Shown here: positions 43,097 through 53,173 of the stretch, piece after piece
Position numbering within the stretch: position 1 is the first letter of the stretch
Layout of the letters: each line of letters starts with the position of its first letter
NCBI RefSeq assembly: GCF_032154225.1
Contig: NZ_JALDYF010000005.1
Coordinates: 1 to 64,000, forward strand
Source: Psychrobacillus sp032154225
Lineage (GTDB): Bacteria; Bacillota; Bacilli; Bacillales_A; Planococcaceae
DNA: 64,000 nucleotides
Reading direction: 5' to 3'
Program-made: the position numbers and the translations under genes
The notes under the pieces: generated by a model
Told to the model about the DNA's origin: nothing
Seen by the model: the letters and a program-made list of their open reading frames with translations, nothing else
Databases searched by the model: none

Positions 43097-46000
43097 TCAT
43101 CTCCTTTCGAATTTTATCCGTTACAATATCTGGATGCTCTGTTTTCAATAAACGCACCGGTTGCTCCGGATCTTGCGCATCAAATTGGCAAACACTTCGA
43201 TATGAACAATACGTACAAGGCATTTTATCTTTTAAACGGTACGGATATACCCTTGTATCTCCTGCATTCATCCCATTTCCAGCTAGCTCATGTCTTTTAC
43301 GAACGAATGATTGGAGCAGTTGCATATTTTTTTGATCCACAACTTTTGAAGACGATTTCGACAAATTCCCATCTTTGTTCATGCGAACAGGAATCACTTT
43401 TGAAAAACCATCGATTTGTTCATCCATTTCCGTAATCACTTCAGCATTATCGATTAATAAACCGTTCATTTTATACGATTTATAAATAGCATCCTCTAAT
43501 TCCATTTCTTCCATCTCTTTTTTCGTTTGAATAAAAGGATTATGAAGATGAACATATAACACGCCCGCTGGCTCCGCTTCTTCTTGCAGCCAAATTGCAG
43601 CATTTTGAGACGCAACATCTAAATACGTCAGCATTTGAAGCGATAAACCATAATACACTTCGTTCAAATCAATGCCTTTTTTAGACGATTTATAATCAAC
43701 GATTCGAACAAACATATTGCCATTTACATTCGCTGCATCCACACGGTCAATTCGACCACGCAGCTGCATTATTCTGTTATGCTTTAATGGAATTTCTAAT
43801 GCTGGAAGCTGCTCCCCTGGTCCAAACCCTGCTTCAATTGCAATCGGAACAAAACCGGAAACTTTCGAATGCTTACTTAATGCGATTAAAGTCGATGCAA
43901 CGATTTGCTCTAGCTTGCGCTGAATATATCGGTATCGATTTGTACTCAATAAAAGCTGATGCACAAAAACTGGCACAATATAATCGACCGCTTGTTTAGC
44001 AAGCTCCACACATTGCGCTCTTGAAAGCTGTGCCCACGTAATATTTAATCGAGCTGTTTCATCTGCAATCCATTTCAAAGCAGCATGAAATAAATCCCCC
44101 ATTGCCGGAGCCTCTAAACGATATTCCGCACGTTCTTCCAGCTTTAAACCGTAAGAAGCAAAATGGGCAAACGGACAGCTATAGTATTTTTCAACTCGTG
44201 AAACACTGGAAATAATCGTTTCTCCGTATAAAGCAGTCGTTACTTGCTGAGACAGTTTTTCGGTTTTATTGCCATATGTTAATGGTTTCACGACTCGATC
44301 TAAAAGCTTCGACCAATACGGATCATCTACATAATATTGATAGACGGATTGCCAAACAGCCGGTAGCTTACCAGTATCCAACGCTTCTCGCAGCTGTCGA
44401 ACGACAAAAGGAAGCGTTGTGCGCGGGTGACTAATTGTGGATAAAATATTCGCTTCTTCCGTCAATTCGCTAGGGTCCATAGCCGCTAGTTGCACATGTG
44501 CATGCTCGACCATTTGCTGTAGCTTCTTCACATACATTGACGGAAGCAATGCCTTTCCTTCGCTATCAGACATTGGATAAGACACGAACAAATAATCAGA
44601 AGCGGCAGTGAATGCTTTATAAATCAAATAATTTTCATCTAGTAAACGCATTTTCGATGTCGGAGCCAGCTCAAATCCTATTTGCGTAAACCACTCCCGC
44701 TCTGTATCTGACAGCAGCCCTTCATGGTCCATTCGTTTCGGATAAACACCATCAATAACCCCTACTACAAAAACAGCTTTCATCTTCGACAGCCTAGCAA
44801 TATCCACACTACCAACAATTACTTGATCGACCGTTGGTGGAATTCGAGAAAATTCGAGTTGGTCATATCCTTCATCTAAAATTTTCGCCGCTTCATCCAA
44901 TGTCATTTCTTTATCTCCAAACATTAAAACGAATTGATCTAACACATTGATCCATTCATTCCATGCTTGATCATGCTCAGAAGCTTCCAACAATAGCCCC
45001 TTTTCTTCTTCCTCTTGCTTCATCTGCTGCAATTTTTCATACACATCTAACTTTTCAATCACCGTAAATAATGCCGTTGCAATTTCCATACCCGTCGCAT
45101 TTTCACGCAATTGCTCCGAAAACGCTTTTAAAGGAGTTACGACAATATCCCGCATCGCATGAATATCCGCTTGCACACTTAACTCTTCATCCGTCTGTAC
45201 TTTCGAATAAAATTCAAGACCACGGTACTTCTTATATATCCAACGCTTGTCATCGAACCATCTATCCCCGTATATCCCAAACGACAGAACAAAGTTTTCT
45301 AAACTATCTGCTCGCTCTCTCCAATTATTTTTCGGCGCTCTCACTGGGAAAAACAAATCCGTTTTAATCGCTCGAAACATTGGCTCATACTTCCAATCCG
45401 AACGGATAATCTCCATAATAGAACGGCTTAACTCGATTAACGGATGATGCAACATCGGCTTTTTCTGGCTAATAAAAACAGGAATGTCATACTGTGCAAA
45501 CGTCGTTTCAATTAGTCCTTCATAATTGTCAGCATCTCGATGCAAAATCGCAATTTCTTTATACAGAACGTTTTTTTGCTGCATAAGCGTGCGTATATTA
45601 CGAGCAACCGCATGTACTTCTGCTCGTCGATTGGCCGCCTCAATTACTTGAAAATGCCCTTCCGTCTCGATAGAAGTTGGTGGTAGCTGATCGAAATTAC
45701 GTTCAATATGCGCAAGCTCTTTATTGTTAAAACGCTTTTGCTCTACTAAATGAGTCGTTTCTTCCACTTCTACATTTTCTGCCTGAGCTAATTCTAATAA
45801 TCTGGTTCCTGTATTAGCGGGCTGATGAAATAACGACTGCTCGTCGGCTGCCTCTGCAAAGGACTCCATTGGAAGTGAAATCGTTAAGCGCTTCACTTTT
45901 TTCATAAGTGCCTGAATAATTTCTAACTCTCTTGATGTAAAAGAAGTAAATCCATCTATATACATATCCGAGGTTGCAAGCAGTGTAGAATCTTGAATAT

Positions 46001-46571
46001 TCGTCGCAAGTAAAGATAAATACCCTTCCCCGTCAATATAACTCGTACCTAAACGCTGCTCCATCAACTCTAGCATCATAAGTAAATCCGAAGATTTGTC
46101 CAGCAATGTTTTCGGAGCTTGCACATTCGTTAAATCATTTAATGCATTCGACATTGACTGATGATCCAAACAATATCGATTAAATTCTTTTAAAAGAACT
46201 TCAATTTGATCTGTAAATCCTCGCTTCGTTGCCGCTCGCTTGAATAATTTAAATTGATCTTTATTTTCCTCCAATAAACTTCGAATTAGCATCCGATAAC
46301 CGAAACCACTAATTTCCTCTTTCGCAATCCCGCCCGTTTCTTGCAGCACACGCCATGCCAAACGTTTAAAAGTCGTCACCTGCGCCCGTATTAATCCATT
46401 CAATCCAGACTCAGCAGCAAGATTATACTCTGCGGAGAAAGACATTTGGTCAGGCACAATATAAAATATCGGATCTCCTAATCGAGACGCTTGCAATGTG
46501 TCAATGATTTCCTGCTGAATAAAAGACGTCTTCCCAGTTCCAGAACGTCCCATAACGATTCTTAACGACAA
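43077..46571 (-). CDS. addB: ATP-dependent helicase/nuclease subunit B
   Basis: This 1164-residue partner of AddA has Walker A GRSGTGKTSF (8-17), a helicase-like core and a C-terminal nuclease (RIVDYKSSK). An Fe-S cluster is formed by the Cys of YYSCPFAHF and the trio in CTYCSYRSVCQFD. These are hallmarks of AddB. The start is TTG with AAAGTGGTGA upstream. It is first in the addBA operon and follows sipV in the B. subtilis order. Confidence 0.95.
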   Translation of the reverse strand: MSLRIVMGRSGTGKTSFIQQEIIDTLQASRLGDPIFYIVPDQMSFSAEYNLAAESGLNGLIRAQVTTFKRLAWRVLQETGGIAKEEISGFGYRMLIRSLLEENKDQFKLFKRAATKRGFTDQIEVLLKEFNRYCLDHQSMSNALNDLTNVQAPKTLLDKSSDLLMMLELMEQRLGTSYIDGEGYLSLLATNIQDSTLLATSDMYIDGFTSFTSRELEIIQALMKKVKRLTISLPMESFAEAADEQSLFHQPANTGTRLLELAQAENVEVEETTHLVEQKRFNNKELAHIERNFDQLPPTSIETEGHFQVIEAANRRAEVHAVARNIRTLMQQKNVLYKEIAILHRDADNYEGLIETTFAQYDIPVFISQKKPMLHHPLIELSRSIMEIIRSDWKYEPMFRAIKTDLFFPVRAPKNNWRERADSLENFVLSFGIYGDRWFDDKRWIYKKYRGLEFYSKVQTDEELSVQADIHAMRDIVVTPLKAFSEQLRENATGMEIATALFTVIEKLDVYEKLQQMKQEEEEKGLLLEASEHDQAWNEWINVLDQFVLMFGDKEMTLDEAAKILDEGYDQLEFSRIPPTVDQVIVGSVDIARLSKMKAVFVVGVIDGVYPKRMDHEGLLSDTEREWFTQIGFELAPTSKMRLLDENYLIYKAFTAASDYLFVSYPMSDSEGKALLPSMYVKKLQQMVEHAHVQLAAMDPSELTEEANILSTISHPRTTLPFVVRQLREALDTGKLPAVWQSVYQYYVDDPYWSKLLDRVVKPLTYGNKTEKLSQQVTTALYGETIISSVSRVEKYYSCPFAHFASYGLKLEERAEYRLEAPAMGDLFHAALKWIADETARLNITWAQLSRAQCVELAKQAVDYIVPVFVHQLLLSTNRYRYIQRKLEQIVASTLIALSKHSKVSGFVPIAIEAGFGPGEQLPALEIPLKHNRIMQLRGRIDRVDAANVNGNMFVRIVDYKSSKKGIDLNEVYYGLSLQMLTYLDVASQNAAIWLQEEAEPAGVLYVHLHNPFIQTKKEMEEMELEDAIYKSYKMNGLLIDNAEVITEMDEQIDGFSKVIPVRMNKDGNLSKSSSKVVDQKNMQLLQSFVRKRHELAGNGMNAGDTRVYPYRLKDKMPCTYCSYRSVCQFDAQDPEQPVRLLKTEHPDIVTDKIRKEMSERGDS

Positions 46572-46651
46572 ATTAGTTCACCACTTTCTAAAAAAAAAAT
46601 CCGAATAATTCCTTTCCTCTATTGTACAAAATATACAGTAGAGTAGGAAAC

Positions 46652-47203
46652 TTATTCGGAATCAAATTGCATTTTCGCCTCTCGTATTGGCCAATACTTT
46701 GCTTTTACTTCCCCAACAACATCTTTTTTGTCAATGAAGGAAAAATATCGGCTATCCATACTAGCTAGCCGATTATCTCCTAATACAAAAAATTTATTCG
46801 GTGGAACGGTTTTATTGCCAGTGAGTTCAAATAACTCAAAGTCCTCCGTGAAATTTTCTTCTGGATGTTGAAAAGCAGCGTAAGAAGTGAGAAATTTCTC
46901 CATTACTTTTTTATCATTAACATAAAGTGTATCGTTTTCATACACAATCTTATCTCCAGGTACACCGATAATACGCTTTACGTAATCTTCATTATCCTCT
47001 CCATGAAAAATAACGATATCCATTCGTTCTATTTTAGATAATTTACTGACAGCCACTCTATCTCGATCTTGTAATGTCGGCATCATAGAATTGCCTACCA
47101 CTTCGTAATTCGTCATGATAAATGTCCGAAAAACAATAACGATTATGATACCGACTAGCATTGCACCTATCCATTCTATTATTTCCTTTGCTGTATTACT
47201 CAA
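46652..47203 (-). CDS. sipV: Type I signal peptidase, SipV-like
   Basis: This 183-residue membrane protease removes signal peptides from exported proteins. It has an N-terminal membrane anchor (about 12-32), nucleophile Ser39 in GNSMMPTL, general base Lys76 in DYVKRIIG, and the later box VLGDNRLASMDSR. The TTG start has AGAGGAG 7 bp upstream and overlaps the end of yhjE. The position between yhjE and addB identifies it with SipV of B. subtilis. Confidence 0.92.
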   Translation of the reverse strand: MSNTAKEIIEWIGAMLVGIIIVIVFRTFIMTNYEVVGNSMMPTLQDRDRVAVSKLSKIERMDIVIFHGEDNEDYVKRIIGVPGDKIVYENDTLYVNDKKVMEKFLTSYAAFQHPEENFTEDFELFELTGNKTVPPNKFFVLGDNRLASMDSRYFSFIDKKDVVGEVKAKYWPIREAKMQFDSE

Positions 47204-47822
47204 TTTTGCTCTCCTCTTTGCTGCTACTTTTAAATTCTGCCTCTACCTTTTTATCGAGTCTTTTTTCCACATGTTTACCAACATACCAAAGAATACAAAT
47301 AATAATTACAACGATGGCAGTTCGTATTGGTTGAGTGACGAGTGCCTTGATATCAGATCCGATAAAGCTAATGACTAAAATCATAATCAGTTTACCAAAT
47401 GCAACCGTCCATAAATACGTCTTTTTTTTCATATTGGACAAGCCTGCAACAATATTCACAAGTGCTGATGGAGTAAACGGAAAACAAATGAGTAAAAAAA
47501 GTGGTCCAAAACCATTTCTCTCTACCCATAATATTAATTTTTGTATCTTTTCATGCCTTGTAATAAAACCTAAAACACGAGCTCGTCCATATTTTCGAAT
47601 GACTAAAAATACTGTATACGCACCGATAACTGAACCTAACCAAGAAAGTAAAAATCCAAATAACACTCCATATGCAGTAACATTTGCTACGATAAAAACG
47701 ATGAGTGGCAGAAAAGGTAGAAAAGCCTCGATAAACGGTAGAAGGATACCAATTAACGGCCCGAGTGCGCGATAATCTTGTGCTAAATTTGTTAATGTCT
47801 CAATTGAAAACCAGCTTGGCAT
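47196..47822 (-). CDS. yhjE: TVP38/TMEM64 (DedA-like) membrane protein, YhjE
   Basis: This 208-residue multi-pass protein has the SNARE-associated/DedA core: FLPFLPLIVFIVAN, GSVIGAYTVFLVIRKYGRARV and CFPFTPSALVNIVAG. The family acts in membrane lipid handling. A GTG at 47837 coincides with the ribosome site, so ATG 47822, 6 bp after GGAGGAG, is preferred. The last codons overlap the start of sipV. Confidence 0.88.
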   Translation of the reverse strand: MPSWFSIETLTNLAQDYRALGPLIGILLPFIEAFLPFLPLIVFIVANVTAYGVLFGFLLSWLGSVIGAYTVFLVIRKYGRARVLGFITRHEKIQKLILWVERNGFGPLFLLICFPFTPSALVNIVAGLSNMKKKTYLWTVAFGKLIMILVISFIGSDIKALVTQPIRTAIVVIIICILWYVGKHVEKRLDKKVEAEFKSSSKEESKIE

Positions 47823-47938
47823 GGTACTCTCCTCCACAATATGTATGTATATTCACACTATTCCCTTATTTCATGTACATAAAACTTTATAATTATAGTA
47901 TAATTTGTGCACTATGTCATTTTAGGTGGTGAATACAT

Positions 47939-48646
47939 TTGAATAATAATTCATTTTTTCAAGGAATAAAAGCCGGAACTAGTATTGCGATAGGATACTT
48001 TCCCGTTGCGCTGACTTTTGGTTTATTAGCCAAAACATCCGGCTTGTCGATTATTGAAGCAACTGCGATGAGTATGTTTGTTTATGCAGGAGCAGCACAG
48101 TACATTTCCTTAACATTAATTGCAAAAAGCGTTGATCCTATTTTAATCGTTTTAAATACATTTGTCGTCAACATTCGTCACTTCTTAATGACGGCTGCAC
48201 TGAACGAAAAGATGCAGAGTGAAAAAAGATGGGTGAAGGGAATTTATGCATTCGGTATTACGGATGAATCCTTTTCTGTCTTAGCAACACAAAAAGAAGA
48301 TAAAATTCGTACCCCCTTCGCATTTGGAGTTGCATTCATCGCTTATGCCAGCTGGGTCATTTTCACCGCCGTAGGTCATGTAATAGGCGCAAACCTGCCT
48401 GCTTTTTTACAGGCGGCAATGTCGATCGCTTTGTATGCCATGTTCGTCGGACTGCTTGTCCCGTCTATGCGGGGCAATCGAAAAGTAGTTATGCTAGCTC
48501 TTATTGCAGCTGTTATTAATGGATTTTTTTATTGGACAGACTTATTATCGACAGGTTGGGCAATTTTAGTCGCTACGTTGGCATCTTCTATTTTGGTAGA
48601 AATTATTTATGCTAAGCGTGATCGAAATTTGCCGAAAGGAGCATAG
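47939..48646 (+). CDS. azlC: Branched-chain amino acid exporter subunit AzlC
   Basis: This 235-residue AzlC protein has FPVALTFGLLAKTSGLS, MFVYAGAAQYISL and NIRHFLMTAAL, the family's conserved N-terminal block. It forms a branched-chain amino acid exporter with AzlD. The start is TTG with AGGTGGTG 7 bp upstream. It is followed after 4 bp by azlD. Confidence 0.93.
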   Translation: MNNNSFFQGIKAGTSIAIGYFPVALTFGLLAKTSGLSIIEATAMSMFVYAGAAQYISLTLIAKSVDPILIVLNTFVVNIRHFLMTAALNEKMQSEKRWVKGIYAFGITDESFSVLATQKEDKIRTPFAFGVAFIAYASWVIFTAVGHVIGANLPAFLQAAMSIALYAMFVGLLVPSMRGNRKVVMLALIAAVINGFFYWTDLLSTGWAILVATLASSILVEIIYAKRDRNLPKGA

Positions 48647-48650
48647 AAAA

Positions 48651-48959
48651 ATGGGCGCATGGTATTGGTGGATGTTATTGGGTATGGCATTAGTTACGTA
48701 CATTCCAAGGGCTTTCCCACTCACTTTTTTAGAAGGTAAAGAGCTACCTTCAGTAATTTCTGGCGTGTTACGAAATATCCCATTTGCCGTTTTAGGTGCA
48801 TTAATATTCCCTGCTATTTTATATGTGCAAGCAGGCAATTTATTGTTCGGCATTATTGGCACAATTTCTGCTTTTACACTGGCGATTATTTCGTCTAATG
48901 TAATGGTCGTAGTATTAGGCACAATCGCAATACTCGCTGGCTATAGTTTGTTGTTTTGA
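48651..48959 (+). CDS. azlD: Branched-chain amino acid exporter subunit AzlD
   Basis: This 102-residue protein has four membrane segments and the family's TYIPRAFPL motif. It partners AzlC. The frame is open to 48609, but the ATG at 48651 has AAAGGAG in front and starts MGAWYWWM. Repeat copy E follows about 45 bp downstream. Confidence 0.92.
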   Translation: MGAWYWWMLLGMALVTYIPRAFPLTFLEGKELPSVISGVLRNIPFAVLGALIFPAILYVQAGNLLFGIIGTISAFTLAIISSNVMVVVLGTIAILAGYSLLF

Positions 48960-49002
48960 TACATAGGATTTGTTTTTTTAGTGAAAAAGTAAAATACTTT
49001 AT

Positions 49003-49538
49003 CGACGTAGTTTCCGACTCACTCCTGGCTTAACATTCGCCCATACGATAAATAGTAAAATTTTAAAGCTTGTTGAAGGCGGCTACACCACTTCCAACAA
49101 GCTTTTTCTTCGGTCATACTATGGCAAATGTTCTCCTTCCGTTCGCCAAAAACTTCAGAGCTAAGTAGTTAAGTACTTTTGACAATTGAAGAAGCAAATT
49201 CATTCTATCTAGTAAGCAGACCGCCAAAGATACAATTTTGGCGGTACTTTGCAGTTTTTAGAAAGAGATACTTCTACATTTGGACAGAAAATGGAAAAAC
49301 AGATGGATAATTCAGCTCATTTGAGTCGAAAGAATATAAATACACTCTCATAAGCAGAATGGATGTAGTGAAAAGCCAGCCGGCGAATCGGGCGGAAAAA
49401 GCGCGAGCTGAAAGCCCCGCAGGAAAGACACTGGCCGAACTCTATTTGGCCAGTATCTTTGCGACGACGAGGAGATTGAAGCCGTGCCCGCTGAAAGCGT
49501 CCGGCTTGTAACAAAATCCACTATTATATACTTTCTTC
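49003..49538. repeat. Interspersed hairpin repeat, copy E
   Basis: It carries GACGTAGTTTCCGACTCACT, the large hairpin with several mismatches (about 49040-49122), CCGCCAAAGATACAATTTTG with its pairing arm, and ACACTTCTACATTTGG-like bases. The middle module is deleted before GGATGTAGTGAAAAGC. The GC-rich segment (AGCCCCGCAGG, GACGAGGAGATTG, GCCGTGCCC) follows. It fills the azlD-csbA gap. Confidence 0.8.
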
Positions 49539-49571
49539 AAAAAATCCGCCTCAATGAGAGACGGATTTTTT
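49539..49571. terminator. Terminator of minJ-csbA
   Basis: AAAAAATCCG.CTC pairs with GAG.CGGATTTTTT. The csbA stop codon TGA (49553-49551) lies in its loop. Confidence 0.85.
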
Positions 49572-49817
49572 GTTACCTTTTTTATTTCGTGCTCCCATTT
49601 GAACTGCATACCAAAACCCAGCAGTCAAAGAAGCAGCATCCAATAGATAAATCCACCATCTATGCGTATAACCTGCATACACCGACGCTGCAAACAATGC
49701 AACCGTCAACACAAGCGCCACATAACGATTAAACGTAATACGCGTAAACAACACAACAAGCAACGCTGGAGCAAAAACAGCCAATATTACTTGCGTGGAT
49801 AAAGATAATGTTTCCAT
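49551..49817 (-). CDS. csbA: CsbA family membrane protein
   Basis: This 88-residue protein has two or three membrane segments and the CsbA features TRITFNRYVALVLTVAL and HRWWIYLLDAASL. In B. subtilis csbA belongs to the sigma-B general stress regulon; no sigma-B promoter is evident here. It follows minJ by 9 bp with a strong AAGGAGG site, so it is probably co-transcribed with minJ. The function is unknown. Confidence 0.85.
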   Translation of the reverse strand: METLSLSTQVILAVFAPALLVVLFTRITFNRYVALVLTVALFAASVYAGYTHRWWIYLLDAASLTAGFWYAVQMGARNKKGNKKSVSH

Positions 49818-49826
49818 AGGCCCTCC

Positions 49827-50993
49827 TTATCTCACTAACAGTAAGCCTAAGCGATAATGATCATGTCGAAACAAAACATGCTGACGTAAACGAAGCTCTC
49901 CGTTAAAATCCAAAACTTCTAAACGGCAATGTGCCGCATTTATTTGAACAGCTTCATAAAGCTCCTGCTCCGTCATCACTTTTTGTCCATTTACTTTCAC
50001 AATTTGTTCCCCAATTTGTAAGCCCATTTTTTCAGCCGGAGAATCCGCTAAAACTCCTGCTATCATAACACCTGTTGATTGCGGAGACACAGCAAATCCA
50101 CCTGCAGTTTCTTTTTTGTATTCCACTAATGAGATCAAAAACCTTCCTAAAACACCTAACATAATGGCAACAGCACCTATTACTGGCATAACATATCCCG
50201 CTACTGCAAAAACCGTTACAACAAATCCTAATTGCCAAACTTTTCTTCCATACGCCGGGAAAAATTTCGCCGCAAGTGTTCTTCTGCTTTTTTGTCGGTA
50301 GCCAATAACAAATGGAAAAACGACTAAAGAAAACGTAGACTCACCTATTGAAAACTGTGGCCAGTATGGAATATACGCTGTAATAGTATCTCCAGGAATA
50401 ACTAACAAAATTGGTAACATCCATAAACGTTTTGTTATGTATTCAACCGATTCAATTCCTCTAGATGCCTTTACTAAAGAAGGGGAAACAGTAGAAAAAC
50501 CATGTTTCTGTATAAGAATTCCTTCTACGATCAATAACAAGCCTGCCAAAATCGCAATCGTAGTAAACCCTTCATTCCACATATTAAGTCCTGTGAATTC
50601 CAAAGAAAAAAGAGTAAATGACCAATCGTTTATATACATAACAAAGAGAACTCCAGCCCCTAATGCCATTGCGTAAATAGCAGAACCTAATTGATACTGA
50701 AATAAAACAATAAATAAAATCATCCAAGCACTATAAAAAAACAACCATGGAGTTGGAACAACTAGTCCAACAGCGACACTTATAACCGAAATAATAATTG
50801 CTAGTACATAGCCTTCCAATAACCGTTTTGTTTCAGTCCATCCCCATAAAACCCTCGTTCGGAAATGTTTTCTCTCTCTTTTCACTCGAACATATCCTAA
50901 TAACACTGAGAAAAGAAGCGTAATATATACTGCTGGATGAAGGAAAAATCGTCCTATTCCTTTAGCCAATTCTATTAAAATTTCTTCTATCAT
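49827..50993 (-). CDS. minJ: MinJ-like membrane PDZ protein of the division-site system
   Basis: This protein of about 388 residues has six to eight membrane segments (to about 300) and a C-terminal PDZ domain (GVLADSPAEKMGLQIGEQI and VNGQKVMTEQELYEAV). B. subtilis MinJ links DivIVA to MinD at septa and poles. A TTG at 51014 is upstream, but the ATG at 50993 follows AGGGGG by 6 bp and is preferred. It sits next to ctpB as in B. subtilis. Confidence 0.88.
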   Translation of the reverse strand: MIEEILIELAKGIGRFFLHPAVYITLLFSVLLGYVRVKRERKHFRTRVLWGWTETKRLLEGYVLAIIISVISVAVGLVVPTPWLFFYSAWMILFIVLFQYQLGSAIYAMALGAGVLFVMYINDWSFTLFSLEFTGLNMWNEGFTTIAILAGLLLIVEGILIQKHGFSTVSPSLVKASRGIESVEYITKRLWMLPILLVIPGDTITAYIPYWPQFSIGESTFSLVVFPFVIGYRQKSRRTLAAKFFPAYGRKVWQLGFVVTVFAVAGYVMPVIGAVAIMLGVLGRFLISLVEYKKETAGGFAVSPQSTGVMIAGVLADSPAEKMGLQIGEQIVKVNGQKVMTEQELYEAVQINAAHCRLEVLDFNGELRLRQHVLFRHDHYRLGLLLVR

Positions 50994-51102
50994 ACGCAGC
51001 CCCCTCACTTGCAACTATCATTCTATTATTGTAACAAATGAGGGCACCTTTGCGTATAGGATTTTAGACTAATACGAAACTTTCTTCCTTACTATGCTCC
51101 TA

Positions 51103-52524
51103 TTATTTTTTCATTTCATGAATTAAATAACTAACGCCCATTTGCAGCTGCTTATCATTTTCTTTTCTCGCTCTATACTCTGTTAATGTTTTAGTAAGAG
51201 ATTGAAATAATGCAGCGTCTATTTGATCACTTTGTGCTAGCTTTTTCTCTTGGCGATACTTTTCTACCGCTTCCATTGTATCTTCTCCGAAATAACCATC
51301 TTTTCGTGCGACATTATATCCTAAAGCCGTTAATACATTTTGCACATATTGAATTTCTTCCCCGTACTCTCCAACTCTAAACTCTCCTTGCAGAGATTTT
51401 ACTTCCAACGTATATAACTCATCAGGCAACACTTCTAAATCTGCTTGAATTCCTTTTCCATGAATCCATTCCTGCTTCGGTGTTAACCATTTATGCGTAG
51501 AAATTTTTAACTTTCCACCGTTGGAAAGGGGATGTGTTTCTTGAACCGTTCCTTTTCCGAAGCTTTTTTCCCCAATAATCATTGCTCGTTTATGATCTTT
51601 CATAGCACCAGCAAGTACTTCACTAGCTGAAGCACTTCCCCCATTTTGCAATAAAACAGCCGGTATTTTATTTAAATATGGCTTTTCCTTACTTTCCGTA
51701 TTTAACATTTCCAATACACCTTTAGGATCTTGCATATATGCAAATGTCGTACCATCTTTTAGCAATGTTCCAATAATCTCTGAAACACTATGCAAATAGC
51801 CACCTGGGTTACCCCTCACATCAATAAGTAAACCATCAATACCACGGTCGACTAATGCAGTTGTTTGCTTCTTCCATTCTTCTGCGGTTTTTTCTCCAAA
51901 TATAGAAATCGTCACTATACCAATCGAGTAATCATCCATCTTATACACTTCACTCGATACTGTGTGCATCGCAATCGTTTCACGTTTCATATGTAGCTCT
52001 ACATGGCGATCCTCGCTTGCTCGAAACACCGTCATATTCACTTTACTTCCTTTTTCTCCACTTAAAGTTTGTATTAACTGTGCCATCGTTTTTCCTTCTA
52101 AACGCACATCATTTACCTTGACAATCTCATCCTGTGGCTTCACACCAGCCTTATATGCTGGTGAATCTTTTATTGCTGAAACAACAACAAATTTACCGGA
52201 AGATAGCATAATCTCTGCACCAATACCAACTCGTTCTTCTGCTAATGTTGCTTCCTGAGCAGCAGCCTCTTCCTTCGTTAAGTACGTACTATATGGATCT
52301 TCTAATGCTCCAGCCATCCCTCGAATTGCACCTTCTACAATAACCTTTTCACTCTTTGAAAACACCGCTTCTTTTTTAATCATTTTAAAAGCTTCATCAA
52401 TCACCTGGCTATTACTAACTGCCGCCGTCTGCTCATCCTTCAGTGACTTCGTTGTCCAAACATACACAAGCCCTAGCAAAATAATAAACAACACAACATA
52501 TAAAAAAATCCGACTTTTGCGCAA
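51103..52524 (-). CDS. ctpB: Carboxy-terminal processing protease CtpB (S41)
   Basis: This 473-residue membrane-anchored protease has an N-terminal anchor (6-23), a PDZ domain (about 95-180), an S41 domain with nucleophile Ser299 (GGSASASE) and Lys324 (SFGKGTVQ), and a C-terminal peptidoglycan-binding domain (about 385-455). In B. subtilis CtpB cleaves SpoIVFA in the sigma-K checkpoint during sporulation. The same role is plausible if this organism sporulates. Neighbouring minJ supports the assignment. Confidence 0.93.
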   Translation of the reverse strand: MRKSRIFLYVVLFIILLGLVYVWTTKSLKDEQTAAVSNSQVIDEAFKMIKKEAVFSKSEKVIVEGAIRGMAGALEDPYSTYLTKEEAAAQEATLAEERVGIGAEIMLSSGKFVVVSAIKDSPAYKAGVKPQDEIVKVNDVRLEGKTMAQLIQTLSGEKGSKVNMTVFRASEDRHVELHMKRETIAMHTVSSEVYKMDDYSIGIVTISIFGEKTAEEWKKQTTALVDRGIDGLLIDVRGNPGGYLHSVSEIIGTLLKDGTTFAYMQDPKGVLEMLNTESKEKPYLNKIPAVLLQNGGSASASEVLAGAMKDHKRAMIIGEKSFGKGTVQETHPLSNGGKLKISTHKWLTPKQEWIHGKGIQADLEVLPDELYTLEVKSLQGEFRVGEYGEEIQYVQNVLTALGYNVARKDGYFGEDTMEAVEKYRQEKKLAQSDQIDAALFQSLTKTLTEYRARKENDKQLQMGVSYLIHEMKK

Positions 52525-52594
52525 GTTATACCTCCTACTTTTCCTACAATATATGTGAGGACAAGAGAATTTAATACTTGTGCAAAGCCGGATA

Positions 52595-53173
52595 TTATTT
52601 TAGATTACTCACTAAGTTAGTAAGCATCTGTTCATCCATTGGACCAACAATTTTATTTTGAATTGTACCAGTCGTATCGATCATATATGTAGTTGGAATT
52701 GTAAGAATACTATATGTTCCCCCTACTGTTCCTTCCTCATCGAGTGGAATAGGGAAAGTTAAACCGTAATCTTCTTGGAATGCTTGAACTTTATCTACTC
52801 CGCTATCACCACTTGTTAAATTTACAGCTAAAATTTCAACATTCTCTTTTTCAGCCATATCTTCATAGTAATTTTGCATATGTGGCATTTCCGCCTTACA
52901 AGGAGGACACCATGTAGCCCAAAAATTCAACACTACTTTTTTTCCTTGATAATCTGCTAAAGTTACTTCTTCCCCGTCTAATGTAGTTAATGTAAAGTTA
53001 GGTGCACTATCTCCTTTACCAATCCCTTCATTTGCAGGATTTAAAGCTAAATCTGTGCCCATTTGTTCCCCTTCAAATGCTTCTTTTTCATCAATATTTT
53101 TTTTGACAAATGAAATAGTAGCGATTGCAACTAAACAACCGACGACCAATAATCCAATCATTTTTTTCTTCAC
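52595..53173 (-). CDS. Membrane-anchored thioredoxin-like protein (TlpA/ResA family)
   Basis: This 192-residue protein has an N-terminal membrane anchor (5-23) and an extracellular thioredoxin domain starting near 55 (GDSAPNFTLTTLDGEEV). The redox site WCPPCK holds Cys89 and Cys92, with IPTTYMID carrying the cis-Pro loop. Such proteins reduce or make disulfides outside the membrane, for example in cytochrome c maturation. The GTG start overlaps the stop of the upstream membrane protein as GTGA. cccB lies 4 kb away, but no other cytochrome maturation genes are nearby. Confidence 0.88.
   Translation of the reverse strand: MKKKMIGLLVVGCLVAIATISFVKKNIDEKEAFEGEQMGTDLALNPANEGIGKGDSAPNFTLTTLDGEEVTLADYQGKKVVLNFWATWCPPCKAEMPHMQNYYEDMAEKENVEILAVNLTSGDSGVDKVQAFQEDYGLTFPIPLDEEGTVGGTYSILTIPTTYMIDTTGTIQNKIVGPMDEQMLTNLVSNLK

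Noticed and set aside
48566..48922. Long open frame antisense to azlD
   Set aside because: azlD has a clear family match, ribosome site and partner gene; the opposite frame is its shadow.
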